This document shows positions 34,288 to 42,703 of a DNA stretch of 64,000 nucleotides, in pieces; position 1 is the stretch's first letter, and the number at the start of each line of letters is the position of its first letter. The position numbers were made by a program, and so were the translations under genes. Source of the DNA: Variovorax sp. J2L1-78 (GTDB taxonomy: Bacteria; Pseudomonadota; Gammaproteobacteria; Burkholderiales; Burkholderiaceae_C); contig NZ_JASZYB010000001.1 of the NCBI RefSeq assembly GCF_030317205.1, positions 186,001-250,000 of the forward strand, given 5' to 3'. Below the pieces are notes generated by a model that did no database searches, was not told the DNA's origin, and was given only the letters and a program-made list of their open reading frames with translations.

Positions 34288-34779
34288 ATGAACATCCAGG
34301 AAGCGAGCTCCTCCGATGTGCCGATGATTGCCGCTGTTCTACAAGAGGCGGCTGAATGGCTCGCCGGCGACGGTCGAGCTCTTTGGTCAGCAGCCGAAAT
34401 CGGTCACGAACGCGTCCTGCGGGACGTAAGCAGGGAGCTCTTCCACGTTGCCCGGCAAGGCGAACACGTGGCTGGCGTCATGAAGTTCGAGTTGGAGGAC
34501 GCCCATTTTTGGCCCGAGGTCCTGGCTGGCACCTCAGCATTTGTTCACAAGCTCGCCGTTCGCCGAGCGTGGGCGAAGAAGGGGGTCTCGACCGAGCTCC
34601 TGTCCTATGCGCGGACACGAGCCCAAGAGCTTGGGCGTGCTCACCTTCGCCTGGACTGCGTCGCGGACCGCCGAGGGCTACGAAGTCTCTATGAGAGCTT
34701 CGGATTCGAGCTGCATAGCGTGGTAAAGATAGGAGCCACTTCGTTTGCGAGGTATCAACTCTCGACGGTTGAACTGTAG
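34288..34779 (+). CDS. GNAT-family N-acetyltransferase
   Basis: 163 residues. The N-terminal strand IQEASSSDVPMIAAVLQEAAEWL, the acetyl-CoA region FVHKLAVRRAWAKKGVSTELLSYARTRA and the final LRLDCVADRRGLRSLYESFGFE are all typical of the RimI/GNAT fold. The CoA loop is slightly unusual (RRAWAKKGVS in place of RxxGxG). Cytoplasmic; substrate unknown. Confidence 0.85.
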   Translation: MNIQEASSSDVPMIAAVLQEAAEWLAGDGRALWSAAEIGHERVLRDVSRELFHVARQGEHVAGVMKFELEDAHFWPEVLAGTSAFVHKLAVRRAWAKKGVSTELLSYARTRAQELGRAHLRLDCVADRRGLRSLYESFGFELHSVVKIGATSFARYQLSTVEL

Positions 34780-34813
34780 GGCCTGCGAATCCACCGCCAT
34801 CAGGAGACATTGC

Positions 34814-35179
34814 TTGAGTGAATCGTTTCTTATCCTCAGCCGCCGATTTGGCGGCGACATTCGCGACCCATCTGACAGCGACTTGGAAGACGCGCTGAGG
34901 CAGGTCTTCATCGAAAGCCATCCTCACCTGACCGAAGCCGACTACGAGGAGCATCGTGGCGCCTTCCTTCGCTTCGGAAGCGACGAGGGGCCAATGTTCG
35001 TTGTCTACGTCTACCGCCGCGGAGATGTCGTGTTCGAGCAGTGGGCTGATGCGGACTACGAGGACGAGCTTGTCGCCGCGCTGCACCTGCATCGGGTGAC
35101 CTTTGACGATGCGCTGCGACTCTGGAAACGGTGCGATCCCACAGTCGGCCGGCCAACTGGTCCATCTGTGGGATCCTGA
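34814..35179 (+). CDS. Hypothetical acidic protein
   Basis: 121 residues from a TTG start at 34814, seven bases after CAGGAGA; the frame also has an ATG at 34745 but that overlaps the GNAT end. The protein is acidic (DLEDALRQVFIESHPHLTEADYEEHRG; FEQWADADYEDEL) and small, like many immunity or regulatory proteins in accessory regions. I recognise no family. Confidence 0.6.
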   Translation: MSESFLILSRRFGGDIRDPSDSDLEDALRQVFIESHPHLTEADYEEHRGAFLRFGSDEGPMFVVYVYRRGDVVFEQWADADYEDELVAALHLHRVTFDDALRLWKRCDPTVGRPTGPSVGS

Positions 35180-35382
35180 TCGCACAGCGAGCAGGCGGTC
35201 TGTGAAAGCCAACCATCAGCCAACCGCGCTAGTGTCTTCTTCCTGGGGCCAAACTTGGCGCTCCCAGCGCCTCAAGCTCGGCAACACCGGCTTTTAGCAC
35301 TGTCGGGTAGCGGCGCAGCCGAACGTGTGGAGTTCCAATCGGCAGCAAACGCTCGCAAGGTGACACTAGCGCACACAGGGTC

Positions 35383-35907
35383 TCACTTGTGGGCAAGCTC
35401 TGCGTCGACGATCTGGTGCAGCACGGCGCCGGGATCCGTGTCATCCGTCAAGGCACGGATTTCCGTGAGGTCCTCATCGTCCATCTTCAGTTTCTCCGCC
35501 ATGCGCAGCGACAGCTTGAGCAGCGCCGTCATCTCACGCTCGTTCAGAAGATTGATTTGCAAGTCCAAATGGTGCCTGCGCTCGCTGACCTCGGAAGCCA
35601 TGTTCTGGCTGATGAGAATCAACACCGAAAGGAAAATGGCTTCCAAAGAAACCAGGAAGAGCAGAAAGGTAAACGGGTAGGGATCGACACGAATGAACAC
35701 TTCGTTCACCGCGATCCATGCTGCAAATACGGCCACGTTGGCCCAAAGAAAGGCCACGGTACCGCAGAACGCCGCTGCCTTGGCGACCGCTTTATAGAGC
35801 CACGGCTTGGAGCGCTTTTCCTTATCCTCTAGACAAAGAATTGATTCGATGTTGCGGTGCGTCAATTCAGTCACGCCGACCGGCTCAGGGGCGCTCTTGC
35901 GAGTCAT
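35383..35907 (-). CDS. DUF1003 membrane protein
   Basis: 174 residues from ATG 35907. Two transmembrane segments (FCGTVAFLWANVAVFAAWIAV and YPFTFLLFLVSLEAIFLSVL) connected by a short acidic loop, then ILISQNMASEVSERRHHLDLQINLLNE, the DUF1003 hallmark. The C-terminus is cytoplasmic and charged. The family sits in the inner membrane and its function is not established. It is an isolated gene here. Confidence 0.88.
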   Translation of the reverse strand: MTRKSAPEPVGVTELTHRNIESILCLEDKEKRSKPWLYKAVAKAAAFCGTVAFLWANVAVFAAWIAVNEVFIRVDPYPFTFLLFLVSLEAIFLSVLILISQNMASEVSERRHHLDLQINLLNEREMTALLKLSLRMAEKLKMDDEDLTEIRALTDDTDPGAVLHQIVDAELAHK

Positions 35908-35930
35908 AAGGGTTTCACTCCTACAGCGGT

Positions 35931-36293
35931 TCACCCGCAGGCTTGCGGGCCGGTCGCGCGTGATTGACAGCTGCGCCAGCGGACTGCTGTACGTCGGCGC
36001 AGTTCGCCTCGCTGCCAGGCCCGGTCTCCACGTGCGGCAGGAGTGGCCCAAGAGGTGCAGTCAGTGGATGGATCAGGTCGGGTCTCGTTGTCGAGCGGGG
36101 CGCGATAGACACGCAGATGTTGTCTGCCGGTGATCTTCATCGTCCGGTTGTCCGGGCCGATGTTGATCGCATAACCCGCCGCGTCGGTGGTCTTGCGCCA
36201 GATCGAGCAATAGCAGCGCATGAACGGAAGGAATTCGTTCGACTCGGCACAGAGCTTGACGCTGCCGCAGTGGCAAGAACCTTCGAGATGCAT
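35931..36293 (-). pseudogene. Degenerate GFA-family (glutathione-dependent formaldehyde-activating-like) gene
   Basis: The first ~67 codons match GFA proteins: HLEGSCHCGSVKL, then MRCYCSIWRKTTDAAGYAINIG and LRVYRAPLD. The zinc ligand normally found in CSIC is Trp here. The remaining zinc-binding CxxC half is missing, and a C-terminal-like piece (PDLIHPLTAPLGPLLP) appears in a different frame. I infer an internal deletion plus frameshift, so the enzyme is inactive. Confidence 0.7.
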
Positions 36294-36479
36294 GGCGTGT
36301 CTGGGTTAGGACGTAGGGGATGACGTTCGCGTTGGATCCTGCAGATCAGCGAGGAATTCTTTGGGCGCGCGGCCGGCCGTCGGGATTGGCGCCGGTTGCG
36401 CGTGGCTGAGCCGGCTCCCGGCCGATGCCGCTCAGCCCGCTTCGTCAGACCCTGCGCTGGCACCCATGTGGGCGGTGGA

Positions 36480-36791
36480 TCAGCTCGCTTTCTCTGCGTT
36501 GCGCCGGCGTGTGGCCGCGGCCTTCTTGGCGGATTCGGATCGCTCGGCAGCCGTGCGGCGGCCCGATGCCGCGCCACCCGCATGTCCGCCCTTGCGCGAT
36601 GGTGCGTGGTTCAGCGGGCGGCCGCGACCGGAGCCGCTCTTCTTGCCACCACCACTCTCGGCGTTGACGGTCGCGTAGGCGCGTCGCTCGGCTTCGGGCT
36701 TGGAAACGCCGCGCTTCTCGTAGCCTTCCTCGATGTGTTCCGTCTGGCGTCTTTGCTTGTCCGTGTAGGACGACTTGTCACCTCTTGGCAT
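36480..36791 (-). CDS. Small basic 'plasmid stabilization'-type protein
   Basis: 103 residues. Begins MPRGDKSSYTDKQRRQTEHI, then EEGYEKRGVSKPEAERRAYATVN, and ends in a Lys/Arg/Ala-rich tail (SESAKKAAATRRRNAEKAS). The N-terminal block is shared by a widespread family annotated as plasmid stabilization protein; its biochemical role is not established. The basic tail suggests DNA binding. Confidence 0.8.
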   Translation of the reverse strand: MPRGDKSSYTDKQRRQTEHIEEGYEKRGVSKPEAERRAYATVNAESGGGKKSGSGRGRPLNHAPSRKGGHAGGAASGRRTAAERSESAKKAAATRRRNAEKAS

Positions 36792-36890
36792 GTTGCGCTC
36801 CTGGTCTAAATTGGCCGCGGACGTCCTTCGGCCGACCGTCTTTTATGGGCGCAGCGCGCCGCAGGCGGTGTAGGTCAGTGCTGAACGCGC

Positions 36891-37139
36891 TTGCCCGAGG
36901 TTGGCGATGCCGCTGCGACCCTGCCCATGGCACGGCCTCCCGCATTTCTGGGGGACTTGCATGTCCCCATCAACATGGCGGTGTCGCCACCTTATGGATG
37001 GATGCTGCGCAAGATGGCCGCACGCATCGGTGCGACCGTCCAGGACGTCCAGGCAAGTCATGCGGTCTTCATGACGCAGCCGAAGGAGGTTACCGATGTG
37101 ATCGATCATGCCGCGCGGCACCCCGGCGGTACGAAGTGA
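36891..37139 (+). pseudogene. C-terminal remnant of an alpha/beta hydrolase
   Basis: The last ~40 codons read MLRKMAARIGATVQDVQASHAVFMTQPKEV then VIDHAARHPG, which is the C-terminal region of EstC-like alpha/beta hydrolases, including the catalytic His in ASHAVF. The nucleophile and acid domains are absent and the preceding codons look unrelated, so this is a gene fragment. Confidence 0.6.
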
Positions 37140-37389
37140 GACTCGTGCATTCTTAGACGAACGTCGAGCGCAGTGCTCGAGCTCCTTGCGTCAGCCGCTG
37201 CGGGGGCCCTTGTTGCGCCCGTTTTCTGCCGCGATGGCCACCGCAAGAACCGAAGCGGCACGCGCTACGCGACCCCGGGCCCGGCGCGGCAGAGGTCGGC
37301 AGGCATGCTCATCCATTCTGCTGCTCGCGGGCATCTTGTTCAGGTGATTCCCGCGCTGGCCGCCGCCCCAGCAAATCCCGCTCGATCAC

Positions 37390-37776
37390 TCAGTTCAGCG
37401 TGGAGAGGTAGGCAGCCATGTCCCTGGCATCCCGCTCGTTGATGCCCATGGCCGGCATGGATGTGAGTGGGTCGACGGCCTTCGGGTCGCGCAACCAACG
37501 GATCATGTTTTCGGGGTTGTTGACGAGCTTTCCTGCGATCTTCGACCGTCGGGCGATGCCCGCCAGTGGCGGCCCGACCGCGGGCGTGGAGCCCGAGATC
37601 CCGGGGATGGTGTGGCAGGCGTTGCAGGCGTATTGGTACAGGGCGCGCTCGCCCCGGTCCAAACCTGCCAGCGGCGCCCGAGCACGGGCCGCCACCACCA
37701 ACCAGCCGACACGCTCGAGGCCGCGCGCGAAGCCTTCGAGGTATTGCGAATAGGGCCTGATACTCGCCATCTGCAT
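37390..37776 (-). CDS. c-type cytochrome, probably N-terminally truncated
   Basis: 128 residues from ATG 37776. Haem motif CNACH at residues 51-55, followed by GISGSTPAVGPPLAGIARR, MIRWLRDPKAVDP and an axial Met in TSMPAMGI. These are typical of class I cytochromes of respiratory or copper-linked electron transfer. The N-terminus lacks a clear signal peptide or membrane anchor (only VGWLVVAARA), and upstream codons are Arg-rich, so the 5' part may have been lost. Confidence 0.7.
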   Translation of the reverse strand: MQMASIRPYSQYLEGFARGLERVGWLVVAARARAPLAGLDRGERALYQYACNACHTIPGISGSTPAVGPPLAGIARRSKIAGKLVNNPENMIRWLRDPKAVDPLTSMPAMGINERDARDMAAYLSTLN

Positions 37777-38108
37777 TTGGCTCACGCCAAACACTGCGGA
37801 TGCCGGCCCATCCCTGCCGGCATCCGCGCCCAGATGGCCGCCAGAGGAATTCCGATGCCGGTTCGCGACACGCCGCCTGATGCGAGCGGAGCCCACCCAC
37901 GCGCGGCACGCCGCTAGTGGCTTGCGAGGCGACGCTAGGATGATTTTTGCCGGCTGAACACCGGCGCACTCCTGCCCTGGCGGCCGCCGTGCCACTCGAT
38001 GCGATGTCCGTGTTTCATTCCTTCAGAACAGTTCGCTGTGGTCCCGTTGAAGGACACCCTCGCCGGCCAGCTTGCGCATGCCGCCGGGAACGCGGCTGCA
38101 ACGCCCGC
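37777..38108. other. Intergenic stretch without a supported gene
   Basis: 332 bases between the cytochrome fragment and the DUF1810 gene. It may include decayed 5' sequence of the cytochrome gene. No convincing ORF or repeat. Confidence 0.45.
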
Positions 38109-38543
38109 TCAGTCCGATCTACGCAAGAAGTCGAGCGTCAATCTGTCGCGCGTTCCATCGTAAAGCCGGTCTAGGACTGAGCCAAAGATTGGCTCCTCAG
38201 GCAAAGCCGCCTCGAACAAGGTCATGCATGAGCACAGTTTCAGGTCGTCTGGAGAGCCCAGAATTTGGTTCACCGTGCGTCCTTGAATGGTCATGACGAG
38301 CCCGCTGCACTCCCGAAGTCGTCCGCCAAGCACCGCGTGATTGACGTATGCCTGTGCGTCCGATTTGCCGGCAAGCCCGTAGAAGCGGGCGGTCGAACTC
38401 TGACCCAGTACGGCAAGCTGTGGAAAGATGAACCACATCCAGTGGCTGCGTTTTCTTCCCGCCCTCAGTTCCTCCAGCACGTCGGCGTAGACCATTTCCT
38501 GAGCTTGCAAGAAGCGCGACGGGTCGAATGTGGTCTCGTTCAT
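38109..38543 (-). CDS. DUF1810 family protein
   Basis: 144 residues. Opens FDPSRFLQAQEMVYADVLEELRAGRKRSHWMWFIFPQL, the diagnostic DUF1810 block, then FYGLAGKSDAQAYVNHAVLGGRL and LCSCMTLFEAALPEE. The family is thought to be related to NADAR/ADP-ribose-processing folds, but its activity is not established. It lies 47 bp from the IS3 left end, so upstream sequence may have been replaced by the insertion. Confidence 0.85.
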   Translation of the reverse strand: MNETTFDPSRFLQAQEMVYADVLEELRAGRKRSHWMWFIFPQLAVLGQSSTARFYGLAGKSDAQAYVNHAVLGGRLRECSGLVMTIQGRTVNQILGSPDDLKLCSCMTLFEAALPEEPIFGSVLDRLYDGTRDRLTLDFLRRSD

Positions 38544-38589
38544 GTTGCTTTGCTCCTGAGGGCTGGGCGTTGCGAGGCAAGAGCTCTAC

Positions 38590-38615
38590 TGAATCGCCCC
38601 GGATTTCCTAGACAC
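38590..38615. repeat. IS3 left inverted repeat
   Basis: 26 bp beginning TGAATCGCCCCGG and ending TAGACAC. Complement of the right repeat with three mismatches. Confidence 0.9.
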
Positions 38616-39483
38616 TTTTGAGCCGTTGGGAATGGCGGCGTTCGAACTCTACCGGCGAAGTATCTCCGGCAGTGCCGTGGCGCCGCTTTGGGTTGTAGAA
38701 CATCTCGATGTAGTGGAAGACATCGGCCTTGGCGGCATCGCGCGTTGGATAGATCTGGCGGCGGATGCGTTCGCGCTTGAGCAACTGGAAGAAGCTCTCG
38801 GCCACCGCGTTGTCATGGCAGTTGCCGCGACGGCTCATGCTGGAGATCAGATTGTGGTCGCGTAGGAAGTCCTGCCAGTCATGCCCAGTGAACTGACGGC
38901 CCTGATCCGAATGCACCGTGACTGGCTGCTTGGGTCGACGACGCCACAAGGCCATCACCAGCGCATCGAGCACCAGGCCGGTATCGATGCGGTTACCCAT
39001 GGACCAGCCGACCACCTGACGCGAGAACAGATCGACCACCACGGCCAGGTACGGCCAGCCCTCATGAGTGCGGATGTAGGTGATATCGGTCACCCAGGAT
39101 TGATTGGGCTCAGCCACGGTGAACTGGCGCTGCAGGTGGTTGGGCGCGACGACCGCAGGCTTGCCACCACGCATGCCAGGGCGACGGCGATAGCCGGTCT
39201 GCGAGCGCAGTCCTTCGAGTTTGAGCAATCGGGCCACGCGGTGCTTGCCGCAGGACTCGCCCAGATCGCGCATGTCCAGGGTGAGCTTGCGGTAGCCGTA
39301 CACGCCACCGCTCTCCAACCACGCGTGTTTGAGCAGGCCCAGCAGCCGTTGATCGTCCTGGGCACGGGGGCTCATCGGATCGGCCTTCCAGGTGTAGTAG
39401 CCACTGGGGTGCACCTTCATACACAAGCACATGCGGCGCACGCTGTGCTCCTGTGCATGCCGCTCGATAAATGCGTACTTCAC
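38608..39483 (-). CDS. IS3-family transposase OrfB
   Basis: 291 residues from GTG 39483, overlapping the orfA stop. An N-terminal HTH-type domain (HAQEHSVRRMCLCMKVHPSGYY) is followed by an rve integrase core with the DDE acids in WVTDITYIRT, TVHSDQGRQF and NAVAESFFQLLKRE (D-D-35-E spacing). The end NPKRRHGTAGDTSPVEFE is typical of the IS3 group. In vivo it is mostly made as an OrfAB fusion by -1 frameshifting. Confidence 0.95.
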   Translation of the reverse strand: MKYAFIERHAQEHSVRRMCLCMKVHPSGYYTWKADPMSPRAQDDQRLLGLLKHAWLESGGVYGYRKLTLDMRDLGESCGKHRVARLLKLEGLRSQTGYRRRPGMRGGKPAVVAPNHLQRQFTVAEPNQSWVTDITYIRTHEGWPYLAVVVDLFSRQVVGWSMGNRIDTGLVLDALVMALWRRRPKQPVTVHSDQGRQFTGHDWQDFLRDHNLISSMSRRGNCHDNAVAESFFQLLKRERIRRQIYPTRDAAKADVFHYIEMFYNPKRRHGTAGDTSPVEFERRHSQRLKSV

Positions 39484-39758
39484 CCGGACTGCTTGGCAAA
39501 GTACGCTGCGGCCTTTTTTAAGATATCGCGCTCCTCGGTCACACGCTTGAGTTCAGCCTTCAGGCGGCGCATCTCGTCGGCTTGCGAGCCCTGCGCTTGG
39601 TGCTGGTTAGGCGACATCTGCCTGGCTTTGATCCATTGATACAGGCTGTGCTGGCTGACGCCAAGCCGGGCCGACACATCGGCCACCTTGTGGCCTCGTT
39701 CGGTGATCTGCTTGACCGCTTCGATCTTGAATTCTTCGGGGTATCTCTGCTTGCTCAT
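39480..39758 (-). CDS. IS3-family transposase OrfA
   Basis: 92 residues: HTH_Tnp_1 domain SKQRYPEEFKIEAVKQITERG with VADVSARLGVSQHSLYQWIK, then a leucine-zipper-like helix (MRRLKAELKRVTEERDILKKA). It serves as the DNA-binding half of the transposase. The slippery heptamer lies in the ILKKA codons near its end. Confidence 0.95.
   Translation of the reverse strand: MSKQRYPEEFKIEAVKQITERGHKVADVSARLGVSQHSLYQWIKARQMSPNQHQAQGSQADEMRRLKAELKRVTEERDILKKAAAYFAKQSG
39513..39519 (-). promoter_or_regulatory. A6G ribosomal slippery site
   Basis: On the minus strand the sequence reads TTA AAA AAG in the orfA frame, giving the classical A AAA AAG heptamer. A -1 shift here would join OrfA to OrfB, as in other IS3 elements. 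Confidence 0.85.
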
Positions 39759-39795
39759 GGCACCTCCTATTGGGCCTCAGGTTTGAGGCTCAGAG

Positions 39796-39821
39796 GTGTC
39801 TAGAAAACCCAGGGCGATTCA
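39796..39821. repeat. IS3 right inverted repeat
   Basis: 26 bp GTGTCTAG...GGGCGATTCA, pairing with the left end. Confidence 0.9.
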
Positions 39822-39985
39822 GGGAGACGATCGCCAAGATGCATGTCGAGTTGCAGCAAGGTTACTGTTCTCACCCTGACGCGGGTTCATCTTGCAGCGC
39901 CAACATCATCCGCTCACACATAGTTCAGCGCGCCGTCGGCTTGGGGGCAATCGCCGAGAACGGGCACGTCCTCTCATTCGGCTAA
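39822..39985 (+). pseudogene. Fragment of a Cys/His-containing hypothetical gene cut by the IS
   Basis: Directly after the IS right end an open frame reads MHVELQQGYCSHPDAGSSC, then SANIIRSHIVQRAVGLGAIAENGHVLSFG and stop. The spacing of CxHPDA...C...SH.VQR...IAENGHV resembles an uncharacterised protein family with Cys/His residues. The rest of the gene is missing, so the IS event or a later deletion probably truncated it. Confidence 0.45.
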
Positions 39986-40536
39986 ACCCTATGCCGTGAA
40001 TAAGTTATCTTCGTTAACATTTGGCTTTGCATCGTGCCGGGAGATCCAAGTGCCCATGCTCTACCTTAGCTTTTTAGGAGTGATTCGCTTTTGCCTGCAG
40101 CTTTTCGAGGACAGTGGATGCGGTGATTACCTCGGGCCCGCGCCGCTATTGCCGGCGGCTGAGCAAGACGCTTTGATACAGGCGCGTTTGGCCTTTGCGA
40201 GCCAGCCATGGCTGTGAGCAGTCATCGATTCGATAGATCGGCTTGTGTGAAAGGATTGCGCTGGTCGCCGATCAACAATGACTGGATGGCAGCGTACGCC
40301 CGCGCCGGTCGTCGACGTTCGATCGAGGCATGTGGCTGAAGTCCTTCGGCGCGTGCGTGGTCACTCAATCAAGAATGGCGCCCTGATTGCGTGCTATCGA
40401 GATAGCGGCCCATTGAGGATTCAGCCCGGTTCGACCGGATTTCAGCCCGCGTTTGCGCGCGACGCGTTCGCTGGTGGCAAGCGCTTCTCAAGGTCGATGT
40501 GTGCCGCTTGAGTAATACAAAACCCCAGGAGTTGAG
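39986..40536. other. Intergenic stretch without a supported gene
   Basis: 551 bases before the SDR gene. Short ORFs (e.g. 39996-40217) have no recognisable features and may be decayed sequence next to the IS. It should contain the promoter for the SDR operon; a small palindrome CCGGT-TCG-ACCGG lies near 40430. Confidence 0.5.
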
Positions 40537-41265
40537 ATGGCAGAAAGAAGGGCCGTTCTGGTCATCGGTGCTGGCGACGCAACGGGCGGTGCGATCGCCA
40601 AGCGCTTTGCGCGCGAAGGCTATGTGGCTTGTGTCACCCGTCGAAGCCTTGACAAGCTTCAGCCCCTGCTCGAGTCGATCCGCGCCGAAGGCGGCGAAGC
40701 GCACGGCTTCGGCAGTGACGCACGCAAGGAAGACGAGATGGTCGCCTTGATCCACAAGATCGAGACCGACATCGCGCCCATCGAAGCGGCCATTTTCAAC
40801 ATAGGTGCTAACGTGCGCTTCGGCATCGCCGAGACCACGGCGCGCGTCTATTTCAAGGTCTGGGAGATGGCCTGCTTCGGCGGCTTCCTGATGGGCCGTG
40901 AAGCAGCCAAGGTGATGGTGCCGCGCGGCCGCGGCACCATTATCTTCACGGGGGCCACTGCGAGCTTGCGTGGTCGGGAGGGTTACGCCGCCTTCGCCGG
41001 CGCTAAACATGCGTTGCGCGCACTTGCGCAGAGCATGGCACGCGAGCTATGGCCCAAAGGCATCCATGTGGCTCATCCGGTGGTCGATGGCGCCATCGAC
41101 ACCGAGTTCATCCGAACCCAGTTTCCGGACCGCTATGCGAGTCGCGAGCACGATGGCATCGTGCAGCCGGAGCACATTGCCGACCTCTACTGGCAGTTGC
41201 ACATGCAGCCACGTGACGCGTGGACGCACGAACCAGACATTCGTCCCTGGCTGGAGACCTGGTGA
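40537..41265 (+). CDS. SDR-family oxidoreductase with Phe in place of the catalytic Tyr
   Basis: 242 residues, with AGGAG upstream. The nucleotide-binding start is RAVLVIGAGDATGGAIAKRF. The active-site region reads TGATASLRGREGYAAFAGAKHAL: Ser-containing strand, then F-x3-K instead of Y-x3-K. I have the impression that a subset of SDRs carries this change, often ending GIHVAHPVVDGAIDT as here. Its chemistry may differ from ordinary SDRs. The next gene starts within its stop codon (TGATG), so the two are coupled. Confidence 0.88.
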   Translation: MAERRAVLVIGAGDATGGAIAKRFAREGYVACVTRRSLDKLQPLLESIRAEGGEAHGFGSDARKEDEMVALIHKIETDIAPIEAAIFNIGANVRFGIAETTARVYFKVWEMACFGGFLMGREAAKVMVPRGRGTIIFTGATASLRGREGYAAFAGAKHALRALAQSMARELWPKGIHVAHPVVDGAIDTEFIRTQFPDRYASREHDGIVQPEHIADLYWQLHMQPRDAWTHEPDIRPWLETW

Positions 41266-41918
41266 TGTCTACGGGGAACATCGCCGACGTTTTGGAAGAT
41301 CGGATTCCGGTTCGCTTCCTGTTCGACTTCGGCAGTCCAAACGCCTACATCAGCCATCGGCTCATCCCGCAGATCGAGTCGCGCAGCGGTGCGAAGTTCG
41401 AGTACGAGCCGATCCTGCTGGGTGGGCTTTTCAAGCTCAGCAACAATCGATCGCCCGCCGTGGCGAATGCGGACATTCCGAACAAGCTTTCGTACGAGAC
41501 CCGAGAACTCGATCGCTTTGTCGAGCGACATGGTTTGAGTCGTTTCCGTCGCAATCCCTTTTTCCCCGTCAATACGCTGCAACTGATGCGAGGGGCGATA
41601 GGCGCGCAGCAACTGGGATGTTTCGAACCCTATGTGGAAGCTGTGTTTGCCGGCATGTGGGAACGCGAACTGAAGATGGACGAGCCTGCCACGTTCGCTC
41701 AAGAGCTGCGCGCAGCGGGCCTGGACGCGGACGCTCTGATGGGGCTGAGCCAAACGCCCGAGGTCAAGCGTCGTCTGCTCGCAAATACCGAAGCCGCCCA
41801 TTTGGCCGGGGCGTTCGGGTCGCCGACATTTTTCGTGGTCAGCGAAATGTTCTTCGGCAAAGACCGTTTGCGTGATGTGGAGGAGGAAGTGCTGAGGATT
41901 CGCGCAAGCACCAGTTGA
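41265..41918 (+). CDS. DsbA-family/2-hydroxychromene-2-carboxylate isomerase-like protein
   Basis: 217 residues. Thioredoxin-fold kappa-GST type: FLFDFGSPNAYISHRLIP with Ser where DsbA has CxxC, as in HCCA isomerases of naphthalene pathways. Then FEYEPILLGGLFKLSNN, NPFFPVNTLQLMRGAI and AGAFGSPTFFVVSEMFFGKDRL, all family features. It is likely a glutathione-dependent isomerase. Translationally coupled to the SDR; a TetR/MFS pair follows. Confidence 0.88.
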   Translation: MSTGNIADVLEDRIPVRFLFDFGSPNAYISHRLIPQIESRSGAKFEYEPILLGGLFKLSNNRSPAVANADIPNKLSYETRELDRFVERHGLSRFRRNPFFPVNTLQLMRGAIGAQQLGCFEPYVEAVFAGMWERELKMDEPATFAQELRAAGLDADALMGLSQTPEVKRRLLANTEAAHLAGAFGSPTFFVVSEMFFGKDRLRDVEEEVLRIRASTS

Positions 41919-41997
41919 ACGCTGCGGGCATCGGTACGCATCACCTTTGACGCTGCCGGTGCGCGTCGCGCTGACGAGGCAATGCCGCCCATTTGAT

Positions 41998-42011
41998 ATG
42001 ATGGACATCAT
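41998..42011. promoter_or_regulatory. Palindrome upstream of TetR/MFS, candidate operator
   Basis: ATGATG-GA-CATCAT, 62 bp upstream of the TetR start. Length and symmetry fit a TetR-family operator and it lies in the only gap before the tetR-MFS unit. Confidence 0.5.
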
Positions 42012-42073
42012 TCAATGGGATCGCTCAGGGGCGACACGTTGACACGTGACCGACGCTTGAACCAAGGAGCCCG

Positions 42074-42703
42074 ATGCGCTACGACGCAGAACACAAGCAA
42101 CGGACCCGCCTTCGAATCCTCCGGCACGCGGCAGCAGCGCTACGGCGACAGGGGCCGCAAGACATCAGCGTCGGTTCGGTCATGCAGGAGGCCGGCCTCA
42201 CGCACGGCGGCTTCTACGCGCATTTCCCGTCGAAGGACGCGTTGATCGAAGCGTCGATTGCTTTCATGTTCGACGACAGCCTCGCGTTGTGGGAGCGAGC
42301 GGCACACGGCAAGCCGGTCGCCGACGGGCTCGCCAGCTACATCGACGCTTACCTATCGGCCTCGCATCTAGAAGCTGTGGACAACGGCTGTCCTTTGGCC
42401 GCGCTCGCTACCGAAGCGCCGCGCATGTCGGCGATGGGCCGCCAGGCGTTTACGGCCGGGATCAATGCTTTGACGGCTTTGCTCCAAGAGGCCCTGGACC
42501 AACTGGACGCGCCACCGCCGACAGCGCTCGCGACGTCGGTACTTGCCGAGTTGGTCGGTGCCCTCACGCTTGCTCGAATCCAGACGGATGTTGCTCAGGC
42601 CACACGAATACTCGAAACGTGCAGGCTCGGATTGAAGCGCCGGCTCGGCCTTGGCGCAGCGTTCGAGACCCGCGCACCACGATCAAAGCGCCAGACACCA
42701 TGA
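42074..42703 (+). CDS. TetR-family transcriptional regulator
   Basis: 209 residues. HTH region ILRHAAAALRRQGPQDISVGSVMQEAGLTHGGFYAHFPSKDALI is standard TetR. The effector domain has GCPLAALATEAPRMS, a block shared by regulators next to efflux or detoxification genes. The ATG of the MFS pump overlaps its stop (ATGA), so the regulator probably represses its own transcript with the pump. Confidence 0.92.
   Translation: MRYDAEHKQRTRLRILRHAAAALRRQGPQDISVGSVMQEAGLTHGGFYAHFPSKDALIEASIAFMFDDSLALWERAAHGKPVADGLASYIDAYLSASHLEAVDNGCPLAALATEAPRMSAMGRQAFTAGINALTALLQEALDQLDAPPPTALATSVLAELVGALTLARIQTDVAQATRILETCRLGLKRRLGLGAAFETRAPRSKRQTP

Larger units (their letters stand above)
38590..39821 (-). mobile_element. 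Complete IS3-family insertion sequence
   Basis: 1232 bp bounded by imperfect 26-bp inverted repeats (23 of 26 matches) that begin TGAATCGCCC. Contains orfA and orfB with an A6G slippery heptamer for the OrfAB transposase. Flanks are CTAC on the left and GGGA on the right, so no 3-4 bp target duplication remains. This suggests a deletion or recombination after insertion. Confidence 0.92.

Noticed and set aside
32040..35200. Integron gene-cassette array
   Set aside because: Small same-direction genes and GNATs are suggestive, but I found no paired attC-type cores (RYYYAAC...GTTRRRY) between genes and no integrase.
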